Below are positions 51,513 to 60,080 of a stretch of 64,000 nt of DNA, piece after piece (position 1 is the first letter of the stretch; every line of letters begins with the position of its first letter). Where the stretch lies: NCBI RefSeq assembly GCF_042926695.1, contig NZ_CP170642.1:496001-560000 (forward strand). The letters run 5' to 3'. Both the position numbers and the translations under genes were made by a program. Under the pieces are notes generated by a model. The model saw only the letters and a list, made by a program, of their open reading frames with translations. It did no database searches and had not been told where the DNA came from. This stretch comes from Lonepinella koalarum (GTDB lineage Bacteria > Pseudomonadota > Gammaproteobacteria > Enterobacterales > Pasteurellaceae).

Positions 51513-52556
51513 TTAATCAAATTTTAAGACTATTTTTCCATTCATTGGCTTTCCGTCTAATTTATTGACTTCTTCAACATAGTTTTCAATAACATTGATT
51601 GAAGAGATAAGTGCGGAGGTATTGATTTTATTTTCTTCAATTAATTTTGTCGCATCTTGCCACTCTTGACCAGGCCAAGGGGCAGAATAGTTCATCCAAG
51701 ATCCCAATATGGTTAATTCTTTGCGTAAAATCAGCCCAAATGTATTGGGATTGAGCGATAATTCATTATGCAATGTGCCAATTAAGGCTAATTGTGCTTT
51801 AGACCCTGCTATTTGAATAGAAAGTTCTACGGTTTTTGGCACGCCAGCGGTTTCTAAAATTAATTGATCAAAGCGTTTCTCTACGAGCTGCAGACTTATC
51901 TCTTCTGCCGACAATAAAGCCGAATTGAATACATAATCTGCCCCAAGAGAGGTTGCAAGATCCAATTTGTCTTGATTGATATCAATAACCGTCACGCTAT
52001 TTGCCCCTAAGGCTTTAGCACATTGGGCAGCTAATAAGCCAATCGTGCCAGCACCCACCACAATCACATTTTTATTGGCACAGCCTTGTGCTAAATAAAT
52101 GCCATGTAATCCCACGGTGATGGGTTCAATAAACGCACTTTGTAATTCATCAGCTTGTGCAGGCATTTTAACCAAATTGTATTGATTAACACAAATATAC
52201 TCCGCATTTGCCCCGAATCGTCTTGAGCCGATAAAATTGTAATGTTTACATAGCGAGTAAAATCCTTTTTCACATTCAGGGCAGTTAAAACAAGGTTGTA
52301 AAGGGGCACAAGCCACCAAATCCCCTTGCTTTAAATCCCTGACATTTTCTCCAACTTGTTCTACAATACCACTAAATTCGTGACCCAGAACAATGGGATA
52401 AAAATGCGTACCATGATGAAAAATACGGGGAATATCGGAGCCACAAAGCCCCGAATAACGCACTTTCACTAATACATCGTTAGCATTTTCTATCTTTGGT
52501 TTATCCAGATCCTGAATAACCATTTGTCTATTTGCTTGAATGACGACCGCTTTCAT
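51513..52556 (-). CDS. gatD: Galactitol-1-phosphate 5-dehydrogenase
   Basis: Zinc-dependent medium-chain dehydrogenase that oxidises galactitol-1-phosphate to tagatose-6-phosphate. The catalytic zinc site has GLCGSDIPR (about residue 36-44) and GHEFSG (about 60). The structural zinc site is in CFNCPECEKGFYSLC (about 89-103). The NAD-binding Rossmann motif is VVGAGTIGLLAAQCA (about 165-179). The length of 347 aa matches GatD. It follows gatC on the minus strand. Confidence 0.92.
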   Translation of the reverse strand: MKAVVIQANRQMVIQDLDKPKIENANDVLVKVRYSGLCGSDIPRIFHHGTHFYPIVLGHEFSGIVEQVGENVRDLKQGDLVACAPLQPCFNCPECEKGFYSLCKHYNFIGSRRFGANAEYICVNQYNLVKMPAQADELQSAFIEPITVGLHGIYLAQGCANKNVIVVGAGTIGLLAAQCAKALGANSVTVIDINQDKLDLATSLGADYVFNSALLSAEEISLQLVEKRFDQLILETAGVPKTVELSIQIAGSKAQLALIGTLHNELSLNPNTFGLILRKELTILGSWMNYSAPWPGQEWQDATKLIEENKINTSALISSINVIENYVEEVNKLDGKPMNGKIVLKFD

Positions 52557-52567
52557 CTTAAAACACC

Positions 52568-53941
52568 TTATTTGGACACTGCACTTTTTTCTGTATTTTC
52601 AATTTGTTGTGCTTTTTCATAGGCTTTTGCTCTACGCCAAGTCAGTACAACTGCAGCAAAATAAATGATACCAATTACAGTAAAGCCAACAATGTTTTCA
52701 AGGGTTAATGCTTGAACCAATAAATAAGTAATTGGTGATCCACCCTGATCCATAGAAGCCACTTGTTCACCAACTTTTAATGTACCTGCATTCGCCGCCA
52801 ATTGGGTATTTAGCCAAATAGTTTGCGTTGCGATCCATAAAGTGATTGACATAATGATTGTGCCTGAGATCAAGGTTCTAAATAAATTACCTTGATGTAC
52901 TGCCACTGCCATTGCTACAAAAAAACCAATGGTGGCTAAATCGCCGAATGGCAAGACTTGGTTACTAGGAAGTAACACGGCAATCAGAATGGTTAATGGA
53001 ATAAAAATCAAACTAGCAGATACCACGGAACTATGTCCCAACAATAAAGCTGGATCTAAACCAATTAAGAAATCTTTACCACCAAATTTGGCTTGTAATT
53101 TTTTGCGAGCTTGTTTGGCGATTGGGGTTAAACCGTCCATAATGGGTTTAATGACTCTTGGCATTAATAACATGACCGCAGCGGTTTTAATGGCAAGTTG
53201 TAAGGTGTCTTTAAGATTGTAGCCCGCCAATAATCCAATCACGATCCCCATAATAAAGCCCACGGTGACAGGTTCGCCTAAAGGACCAAAGCGTTTTTGC
53301 AGATCATCGGCGGAGAAATGAATTTTATTTAAACCAGGGATTTTATCAATAATGGTATCCACCAACACCGCAATTGGACCAAGATAAGCCGAAGTGCCGT
53401 GTGGAATCGCAATACCGTCTAATTCAAAGAAATGTTTGGTATCTTTGGTAAACCAATCCCCTAATTTATAGGCAAAAGCTGCATGAATCACTACACCTAA
53501 AATCCCCAACCAATATGAACCTGTTGCAATATGCACTAACGCCCCAGTAAAGGTCATGTGCCAAATATTCCAAATATCCACATTCACCACACGGGTCATT
53601 TTTAATACCAACATCAAAATATTCACCGCAATAGCGATGGGAATCGCCACTAAGGCAATTTGTGAGGCCCAAGTTATTGGGGAAGCCCCCGGCCAGCCTA
53701 AATCGATCACATTTAATTGAATATCAAAAGTATGAGCCATGGCTTTGGCGGCTGGACCAATGGAATCTAGCATTAACCCAATGACCAAGCCAATTCCCAC
53801 AAATCCGATACCAATTTGTAACCCTGCTTTAAACGCCTCACCAAATTTCATGCCTAAAAATAAGGAAAAGATAATAATCACAATTGGTAACATTACCGCT
53901 GGACCTAAGTCCAAAATGTATTGCATAACTTCGTTAAACAT
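52568..53941 (-). CDS. gatC: Galactitol PTS enzyme IIC component
   Basis: Integral membrane translocator of 457 aa with about ten to twelve hydrophobic segments. Galactitol-family features include the LNVIDLGWPGASPITWASQIA region near residue 77-97 and GIAIPHGTSAYLGPIAVLVD near 165-185. It takes up galactitol with phosphorylation from GatB. Followed by gatD; gatB starts 4 bases before it on the minus strand. Related PTS IIC proteins transport ribitol or D-arabitol, so the substrate is inferred from operon content. Confidence 0.9.
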   Translation of the reverse strand: MFNEVMQYILDLGPAVMLPIVIIIFSLFLGMKFGEAFKAGLQIGIGFVGIGLVIGLMLDSIGPAAKAMAHTFDIQLNVIDLGWPGASPITWASQIALVAIPIAIAVNILMLVLKMTRVVNVDIWNIWHMTFTGALVHIATGSYWLGILGVVIHAAFAYKLGDWFTKDTKHFFELDGIAIPHGTSAYLGPIAVLVDTIIDKIPGLNKIHFSADDLQKRFGPLGEPVTVGFIMGIVIGLLAGYNLKDTLQLAIKTAAVMLLMPRVIKPIMDGLTPIAKQARKKLQAKFGGKDFLIGLDPALLLGHSSVVSASLIFIPLTILIAVLLPSNQVLPFGDLATIGFFVAMAVAVHQGNLFRTLISGTIIMSITLWIATQTIWLNTQLAANAGTLKVGEQVASMDQGGSPITYLLVQALTLENIVGFTVIGIIYFAAVVLTWRRAKAYEKAQQIENTEKSAVSK

Positions 53942-53945
53942 AATT

Positions 53946-54230
53946 TTACCCTCTTAGAATAGTTAGGATTTTGTCTTTTAATTCATCAATGCCAACGCCT
54001 GAAACGAAAGGCATGCCATGAACAATGGGAATGTCACCAAAACTTTGCGAAATTTTGGCAGTAGTACAAATTAGATCCGTGTCATCCACATAACTGCTAA
54101 TTTCGCTCACTCGGCATTGCACAAGTTCCAGTGGAATATTATGTTCCGCACAAAGCTCTTTGATTTCTTCTGCTGCCAAGGTAGAGGTGGCGACCGCACC
54201 ACCGCAGGCAACAATAATTTTCTTTTTCAT
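53946..54230 (-). CDS. gatB: Galactitol PTS enzyme IIB component
   Basis: Small cytosolic phosphocarrier of 94 aa. The active-site cysteine is Cys9 in KKIIVACGGAVATST, which is the standard position for IIB of the galactitol/lactose class. AGGTGAG lies upstream. Between gatA and gatC, completing the A-B-C set. Confidence 0.93.
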   Translation of the reverse strand: MKKKIIVACGGAVATSTLAAEEIKELCAEHNIPLELVQCRVSEISSYVDDTDLICTTAKISQSFGDIPIVHGMPFVSGVGIDELKDKILTILRG

Positions 54231-54247
54231 AGCTCACCTCCTAGGGA

Positions 54248-54697
54248 TTAATTAAACGTTAAGTGTTGCTTTATTAAAGTGGGTAATAGGCGACTTGGCG
54301 TGGATATTAATTGCTCAACAAATTGATTATCTTGTAATTTCCCAAATAGCGTTTTAAGCACATTTAATTGTTCTTTAGGATCAGTGACCACTAAAGCAAT
54401 AATAAAATGAACGTCTACTGTGCCATCATCATCTGCTCGGTTAAATGCTACGGTTTTATTAGGACGAATAAAATAAATCGCAGGTTTTAACGCATGTTCC
54501 GCTTCACAATGGGGAATCGCCACCGCATAATGTTCTAATTCAATACCCGTTGGAAATTCGTCTTCACGTTCAAAAACAGATTGGCGATAACTCGCTTTCA
54601 CAATATGGCGAGCAATAAGTTCATCTGCAATGTGATTTAATGCTTCGCGAAAATCATGAAAGGAAATATCGGTTTTGATTAATACGTCAGTATTCAT
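54248..54697 (-). CDS. gatA: Galactitol PTS enzyme IIA component
   Basis: Phosphocarrier of 149 aa in the fructose/mannitol-like IIA fold. The phosphorylated histidine is His63 in YAVAIPHCEAEHA. Receives phosphate from HPr and passes it to GatB. The gene lies 19 bases after gatZ. Confidence 0.92.
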   Translation of the reverse strand: MNTDVLIKTDISFHDFREALNHIADELIARHIVKASYRQSVFEREDEFPTGIELEHYAVAIPHCEAEHALKPAIYFIRPNKTVAFNRADDDGTVDVHFIIALVVTDPKEQLNVLKTLFGKLQDNQFVEQLISTPSRLLPTLIKQHLTFN

Positions 54698-54716
54698 AGG
54701 TTACATCCTTTTATTT

Positions 54717-55985
54717 TTATGATTTACCGTGACAACCAAAGGCATAATCCGCTAGGACAAGCTGAATTTTATCGATGATTAAATGAATTGGTGTGCAATC
54801 CAGATCACCCGTGACAACTCGGTGGTATTGTTCTGGCAAATATTGGCTAAGCAATCCTAATGGAATTTCTATTGGCTCTAAATTATGGATTAATTTTTCC
54901 ACTGCGTGATGAATACGCTCATGTGGCCAATAATAGCGGATTCTGTCGGATAGACTAAAATGTAGATCAACCATTGCCTTTGAGTGAGTAGGTGAATAGT
55001 ATTTTTTCCAATAGGTTGGTTCATCTTGCATCACCTGATCGATCACGGAGATCAAATGACTTTGCTGTTCTGGTGATACCAATTCTTTTTCAATATTCGC
55101 CAACGCAAACAACGCTTCTCTTAAAGCAAAGGTTAAAGCAGGTCCTACTTTCAGAATCGCAAAGTGATCTTCAACTAAATGACGATAAGATGGACGAGTT
55201 TGATAATCGGTGGAATGTGCTTCAAAAATATAAGGTGTTTTTTCAATAAAAGAAGATAATTCTCTTGCTAAATCAGGTTGATAGAGAATAACATTGGCGT
55301 GATCAAATTCCACCCCAGGTTGAACCACGAGTCCAATAACACGACAAAAAGCCTGATGTAACCCTAAATCTTCAAAGGCTTTTTTATGCGTATCTATGGT
55401 TTCTTGTACACTTGACACCGTAGTCACATCAACAGATTGAATCGCATGGGCTTCACCGCCAGGGACAGGCACTTCCGTTCCGATAATGTAGGTAATATTA
55501 TTGCGTTCTTGTTCCGAAAGTGAGTTTTCAATGGCTTGAGCCAAAATAGCCGCTCGTTCTGCAACGATCTGTGGCGGAAGTGGCGTAGGATCATCGGCAC
55601 AGGACATAGACGTATCCAAATGAATTTTCTGAAAACCTGCCTTGACATAGTCAATCACTAAATCTTTAGATTTTTCCACCGCACTTTGTGCAGATTCATG
55701 TTGCCAACAATTTGGACCAAGATGATCACCGCCTAAAATCAGACGTTCCAACGGAAAATCAATTTTTTCAGCGATTTTATGCACAAAATTTTTAAAATCA
55801 ATCGGTCTCATTCCTGTGTAACCGCCAAATTGGTTTACTTGATTGGATGTGGCTTCAATGAGAACCTTATTATTTGTATGGAGATCAAAACGCAAAGCCG
55901 CTTCAATCACTAAGGGATGAGCCGAACAAACGGAACAGATGCCAACAGCTTGCCCTGCTTTATGTTTTTCAACCAGTGCTTTCAT
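54717..55985 (-). CDS. gatZ: D-tagatose-1,6-bisphosphate aldolase subunit GatZ/KbaZ
   Basis: A 422-residue TIM-barrel protein with family blocks GICSVCSAHPLVIEAALRF, LIEATSNQVNQFGGYTGM, LGGDHLGPNCWQ and EVPVPGGEAH. In E. coli GatZ and KbaZ are non-catalytic chaperones that stabilise the class II aldolase subunits GatY/KbaY. No gatY is next to it; its upstream neighbour is a LacD-type class I aldolase. So GatZ either has a partner elsewhere, works with LacD, or has its own activity. Confidence 0.9.
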   Translation of the reverse strand: MKALVEKHKAGQAVGICSVCSAHPLVIEAALRFDLHTNNKVLIEATSNQVNQFGGYTGMRPIDFKNFVHKIAEKIDFPLERLILGGDHLGPNCWQHESAQSAVEKSKDLVIDYVKAGFQKIHLDTSMSCADDPTPLPPQIVAERAAILAQAIENSLSEQERNNITYIIGTEVPVPGGEAHAIQSVDVTTVSSVQETIDTHKKAFEDLGLHQAFCRVIGLVVQPGVEFDHANVILYQPDLARELSSFIEKTPYIFEAHSTDYQTRPSYRHLVEDHFAILKVGPALTFALREALFALANIEKELVSPEQQSHLISVIDQVMQDEPTYWKKYYSPTHSKAMVDLHFSLSDRIRYYWPHERIHHAVEKLIHNLEPIEIPLGLLSQYLPEQYHRVVTGDLDCTPIHLIIDKIQLVLADYAFGCHGKS

Positions 55986-55996
55986 TTTTATTTATC

Positions 55997-56950
55997 CTAT
56001 TGTGTAATCGGTGTCGCTGTATTCGTTAATATATCATTTAATATTCTAATATTATTCAAACCTTGCGTTTTAATCCATTGAATAGCTTGTTCTTTTCCCT
56101 GTTGTTTGAACATATCCGCACTTCCTGCCCAAGTGGCACGTCCACATAATACGCCGTTAAATGTAGAACCTGCCTGTTTCGCAAAAATCAAGGTTTGCTG
56201 AAATAATTCAGGGCTGACTCCCGCACTGAGAAAAATAAAGGGTAAAGGCGTTGCTTCACTTTGTTGTTTGAAAAAGGATTTCGCTACTTCTTGACTATAA
56301 ACACTTTCATCTTGACTAAAACCTTCCACATAATTCATATCCACAGGAATTTCTACTTTTAACACATCCACATTAAAGCGTGGATCTGAAAATAGCTGCA
56401 TGGCTTCAATCACTTTTCTTGGTTTTAATCTTGCAAATTCTTTCGAATCCGAAATCTGACTATCATAAGTAAGAATTTCTAAGAAAAACGGCATATCTTC
56501 AGCCACACATTCAGAACCCACACGTTCCACAAATGCCTTTTTGATGTCATTAATTTCGTTACCTTCATCAATATCAATGTAAAGCAATAACTTAACGCCA
56601 TCTGCTCCCTTTTCTTTTAATTGTTTTACCGAAACGCCATCAATCAAATCGGGAAAACGCCCCACTTTCGTTTTGTCATAACCTGTTTTTTCATAAGCCA
56701 TAATTAATCCACACTTAGGATCTTTTAAATTTGCTGCATCCCAGCCATATTCAGGATCTAACAAAATGGCAGATGCCTCAGTGGTTAAATATTGAGAAAC
56801 TAACCCTTTGAAAGCGGTGATGTTATTATCGCTTACATCTTCCCCAAGCATTCTTCTCAACGCCCCACGCTGATCAATAGCTAATGCTCGAAAAATTCTT
56901 TCACTGCCGTAAAGTTTGTTTAGACGTTGTTGTTTAAGCGAAATGCACAT
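55997..56950 (-). CDS. lacD: Tagatose-1,6-bisphosphate aldolase, LacD type (class I)
   Basis: Splits tagatose-1,6-bisphosphate to DHAP and glyceraldehyde-3-phosphate. The 317-residue protein shows LacD blocks AIDQRGALRRML, ILLDPEYGWDA, GLIMAYEKTGYD, GSECVAEDMPFFLE and NGVLCGRATW. The Schiff-base lysine is Lys198 in NVDVLKVEIPV. LacD is best known from Gram-positive lactose operons and needs no metal or chaperone. It is first in this gat operon, where gatY would be expected. A CRP-type site lies 97 bases upstream. Confidence 0.9.
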   Translation of the reverse strand: MCISLKQQRLNKLYGSERIFRALAIDQRGALRRMLGEDVSDNNITAFKGLVSQYLTTEASAILLDPEYGWDAANLKDPKCGLIMAYEKTGYDKTKVGRFPDLIDGVSVKQLKEKGADGVKLLLYIDIDEGNEINDIKKAFVERVGSECVAEDMPFFLEILTYDSQISDSKEFARLKPRKVIEAMQLFSDPRFNVDVLKVEIPVDMNYVEGFSQDESVYSQEVAKSFFKQQSEATPLPFIFLSAGVSPELFQQTLIFAKQAGSTFNGVLCGRATWAGSADMFKQQGKEQAIQWIKTQGLNNIRILNDILTNTATPITQ

Positions 56951-57046
56951 AATTACCTACCTTTTTGTTTTGTATTATTTCGTTTTATTTTGAATATTTT
57001 CATTTTATTTAAAAAAGAGAGATTGTAAATAACCTTTTTTCAGAAT

Positions 57047-57062
57047 TGTGATCTTTGTCACA
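57047..57062. promoter_or_regulatory. CRP-type site upstream of the gat operon
   Basis: TGTGATCTTTGTCACA has perfect TGTGA/TCACA half-sites, and it is positioned 97 bases before the lacD start. It also lies 100 bases before the divergent abiEi start. Confidence 0.75.
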
Positions 57063-57125
57063 GTTTTCAATAAAAATAGGATTCCAAAAAGAAATGTAGT
57101 ATCTGTTTCTTTTTATGCTAAAATA

Positions 57126-57155
57126 TGTCCAGTTTATTCTATAAAAAACTGGACA
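57126..57155. promoter_or_regulatory. Inverted-repeat operator at the abiE promoter
   Basis: TGTCCAGTTT and AAACTGGACA are exact inverted 10-base arms separated by 10 bases, ending 6 bases before the abiEi ATG at 57162. AbiEi antitoxins autorepress through inverted repeats in this position. Confidence 0.75.
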
Positions 57156-57161
57156 TTATTT

Positions 57162-57890
57162 ATGTTAAGAAATAACACCGATTCAAAAAATCAAGTGCTA
57201 CAAGATATTCCAAGAGGTATTGTTTTTGGATTCAATGAGTTAGAAAAAAGCTCAAGCACACAGGCTATGATAAAAATGCTTAATAGAAAAGTGGTTAAAG
57301 GTGAACTGGTGAAATTATCCAAAGGTCGCTTTTATAAGCCTGAGAAAACGATTTTTGGGCAGTTGCAAGCTCCGATTAATGAAGTAGTAAAAGACTTTTT
57401 ATACAAAAATGGAAGCTGTATTGGTTACCTAACAGGTTTGAGCATATACAATCAGTTTGGGCTAAGCTCACAAGTGAGTTCTGTTATTCAAATTGGACGA
57501 AATAGCTTACGTCCAGCATTACAACGATTACAGTATAAGATCCATTTTGTTCAGCAGAAAAATATTATTACGCAACAAAATATTCCGTTGTTGCAATATT
57601 TGGATTGTATTCGTTTTATAAAGAAAATCCCTGATAGCACCGTGAGTAAGGCGGTTTCTCGTTTGTTGAGCCTATTAGATGATTTTTCGGATGAACAAAA
57701 AGAGGCAATGGTAAGCCTTGTATTACAATATCCTCCATCAACAAGGGCATTATTCGGGGCAATGCTTGAATATTGCCAACAATATTCGCTCGCAGATAGC
57801 CTATTTGATACCTTGAATCCCATTACAACATATCAATTTATTGATGTTGATAAGATTTTACCGAATACGAATAAATGGAATATAGTATGA
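57162..57890 (+). CDS. abiEi: AbiEi-type antitoxin / transcriptional repressor
   Basis: A 242-residue protein of the type IV antitoxin AbiEi (DUF6088-like) group. I start it at 57162, just after the palindrome; the upstream in-frame start at 57048 would run through promoter and operator. The N-terminus has the winged-helix core FGFNELEKSSSTQAMIKML and LVKLSKGRFYKPEK. The middle has YLTGLSIYNQFGL. It ends with an ATGA overlap with the toxin gene. Expected to autorepress the pair and to counter toxin without binding it. Confidence 0.78.
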   Translation: MLRNNTDSKNQVLQDIPRGIVFGFNELEKSSSTQAMIKMLNRKVVKGELVKLSKGRFYKPEKTIFGQLQAPINEVVKDFLYKNGSCIGYLTGLSIYNQFGLSSQVSSVIQIGRNSLRPALQRLQYKIHFVQQKNIITQQNIPLLQYLDCIRFIKKIPDSTVSKAVSRLLSLLDDFSDEQKEAMVSLVLQYPPSTRALFGAMLEYCQQYSLADSLFDTLNPITTYQFIDVDKILPNTNKWNIV

Positions 57891-58876
57891 AATTACATGA
57901 GAATCCTGAATTATTTCAGCAAGCGATTCGATATACTGCGGATAGTTTAAAGATACTTCCAATCTATGTAGAAAAAGATTATTGGGTTACCTATGCTTTG
58001 TGGGTTTTGTTTTCTAGTGAAATGACTGCGAAAATTGTGTTTAAGGGCGGTACGTCACTGGCAAAATGCTATGGACTGATTGAGCGATTTTCCGAAGATA
58101 TTGATTTAGTGATCATACGAGAACAAAATGAATCCGATAATCAAGCGAAACAAAAACTAAAAAAGATTGAGCAAATTATTTCAGAAAAATTGCCAGAAAT
58201 GCCAATAGAAAATTTAACTCATCGAACTGGAAAAATAAGGAAAACTGCTCATAGTTACCAACACTATTTTAGTGGTGATTATGCTCAAGCCAGAGATTTT
58301 ATTGTATTGGAATCTACTTGGTTGGGCTATTTTGAACCCTTTGAAAGTAAGAAAATATCTTCACTTATTGGCTTAATTTTAGCTAAGAATCATCAATCTG
58401 AGATAATAACGCAATATGACCTTGGCGATTTTCCAGTTAATGTGTTAATGCCGAGCAGAACACTTTGTGAAAAAATAATGAGCCTAGTTCGTTTTTCTTA
58501 TGATCCCAACCCTATTACCGCACTAAGAAATAAAATACGTCATATTTATGATATTCATCAATTACTGAGCAGGGCAGAATATCGGCGTTTTTTTGATGGG
58601 TCTGAATTTGAAAAAATGCTAGTTAGAGTGGCTCGAGATGATATTCATAGTTTCAAAAATAATAACCAATGGCTAAGTCACCATCCTGTGGAATCTCTGG
58701 TATTCAAAGATGAAACAATATGGGAGCAATTAGAATTTCCTTACCAAAATGAATTTGGTAAGTTAGTCTATGGGAATTTACCGAATTTTAATGATATTAG
58801 ATTTACGTTTGAGAAATTAAAAACTCGTCTTGCTAAGATTAAACAGTGGGATATAGTTGTTAAAAAACAAGGCTAA
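57887..58876 (+). CDS. abiEii: AbiEii nucleotidyltransferase-type toxin
   Basis: The 329-residue protein has the AbiEii/AbiGii nucleotidyltransferase motif FKGGTSLAKCYGLIERFSED with catalytic-type acidic residues Asp71 and Asp73 and the preceding EKDYW block (residues 29-33). Relatives such as Mycobacterium MenT toxins transfer nucleotides to tRNA. The ATG at 57887 overlaps the abiEi stop as ATGA; a start at 57875 is also possible. GC is very low (16 of 60 in 58141-58200). The pair can act as stability module or abortive-infection defence. Confidence 0.84.
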   Translation: MKLHENPELFQQAIRYTADSLKILPIYVEKDYWVTYALWVLFSSEMTAKIVFKGGTSLAKCYGLIERFSEDIDLVIIREQNESDNQAKQKLKKIEQIISEKLPEMPIENLTHRTGKIRKTAHSYQHYFSGDYAQARDFIVLESTWLGYFEPFESKKISSLIGLILAKNHQSEIITQYDLGDFPVNVLMPSRTLCEKIMSLVRFSYDPNPITALRNKIRHIYDIHQLLSRAEYRRFFDGSEFEKMLVRVARDDIHSFKNNNQWLSHHPVESLVFKDETIWEQLEFPYQNEFGKLVYGNLPNFNDIRFTFEKLKTRLAKIKQWDIVVKKQG

Positions 58877-58898
58877 GTACATAATAAACTTAGCCTTA
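58863..58898 (-). terminator. Bidirectional terminator between abiEii and the orphan afuA pair
   Basis: AAGGCTAAGT and ACTTAGCCTT make a perfect 10-bp stem with a 9-base loop. On the minus strand it is followed by GTTTTTT, so it ends the afuA-paralogue transcript; the abiEii stop codon lies within the stem. Confidence 0.82.
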
Positions 58899-58932
58899 TC
58901 ATTCAAACTGCGGTTATTTTTTGTAATTTTTA

Positions 58933-59979
58933 TCATTTAGCCAATTTAACTTCATCAACCCACTTCGTAATTAAGTGTTTACGTAAATCGCTCGCACCAT
59001 ATTTATCAAAATCATAATTAATTAAATTAATGGATTTAAAATCTAAAGAATAAGGTGATTGTTTCGCTTGGCTATTGGTTAAAATTTGATGAGTTTCACC
59101 CTTTTGCCACGAAAGTTCTTGTGCTTCAGCGGATAACGCCCAGTCTACAAATTTTTTCGCATTTTCAAGGTTTCTGGCGCCTTTAATAATACTCACGCCC
59201 CCAATTTCATAGCCAGTCCCTTCGCAAGGTACGATTAATTCAACAGGTGCACCTTTTTCTTTTTCAATGGAATGTTCGTGTAAGAATCCTACTCCAATAG
59301 ATGCTTCGCCACGGGCTGTATTACGGGTAGCGGTATTACCTGATTTGGTATATTGTGATACGTTTTTATGTAAATCTTTTAAGTATTGGAAAGCCTGATC
59401 TTCGCCCCATAATTGTACAAAAGTGGCTAAAGCAGTGTAAGCAGTACCAGAACTTTGTGGATCAGCAGCTTGAATTTCATTTTTTAAACGTGGATCAGTT
59501 AAATCTTTCCAACATTTTGGTATAGGAATATTTAATTTTGCGAGACGTTCTGTATTGACGCCAAAACCTAAAATGCCTAAATAAATCGCTGAAGTATAAT
59601 TGCCTTTGACTTTAGCCGGATCTTTTAATTCATCAGGAATAAATTGCAAATTAGGTGATTGATATTGGACCAGTAAGCCCATCTCACCCGCTTGAGAATG
59701 GGGATCTAAGGTGCCACCATACCAAACATCACCTTGTGGATTGGCTTTTTCGGCATCTATTTTGGCTAAAATACTGCCTGTACCGCCACGAATAAAACTG
59801 GTTTTAATGCCAGTTTTCTTTTCAAAAGCGAGAATTTCTTGTTCGCACATCGTATTTTGAGCACTACAATATACAACTAAGCGACCACTATTAGCCGCAT
59901 TTGCGATAGCATTTTGGTTAAATGCTACGCTACCGAGTAAAATAGTGGAAAGTGATATTGCCATTTGAGAAGTTTTCAT
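58933..59979 (-). CDS. AfuA-like periplasmic binding protein, orphan copy A2
   Basis: The 348-residue precursor has a signal peptide ending near AIANA (about residue 28). It aligns through its whole length with AfuA (A1 and A3) but is the most divergent. Blocks are LVVYCSAQNTMCE, GSILAKIDAEKANPQ, DVWYGGTLDP, SSGTAYTALATFVQLWGED and PCEGTGYEIGG. The conserved FLHD ligand segment reads FLHEH. It is second in a two-gene unit after A3. No permease or ATPase is adjacent, so it may feed AfuBC at 46-49 kb. Confidence 0.85.
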   Translation of the reverse strand: MKTSQMAISLSTILLGSVAFNQNAIANAANSGRLVVYCSAQNTMCEQEILAFEKKTGIKTSFIRGGTGSILAKIDAEKANPQGDVWYGGTLDPHSQAGEMGLLVQYQSPNLQFIPDELKDPAKVKGNYTSAIYLGILGFGVNTERLAKLNIPIPKCWKDLTDPRLKNEIQAADPQSSGTAYTALATFVQLWGEDQAFQYLKDLHKNVSQYTKSGNTATRNTARGEASIGVGFLHEHSIEKEKGAPVELIVPCEGTGYEIGGVSIIKGARNLENAKKFVDWALSAEAQELSWQKGETHQILTNSQAKQSPYSLDFKSINLINYDFDKYGASDLRKHLITKWVDEVKLAK

Positions 59980-60080
59980 AAGCTCTCCTTTTTATTGAAT
60001 ATTAAAGGATTGGGTAGGATTACACTATGCTGACACATGTCCTACCCAAATTAAATGATAAAGCGATTTGTTTGAAAAAA

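Noticed and set aside
54717..55985. GatZ as tagatose-6-phosphate kinase
   Set aside because: This is an older annotation; the GatZ/KbaZ family is now described as the aldolase-stabilising subunit.
57048..57161. Upstream extension of the abiEi frame by 38 codons
   Set aside because: It would translate through the CRP-like site and the operator palindrome; the ATG at 57162 is placed immediately after the operator.
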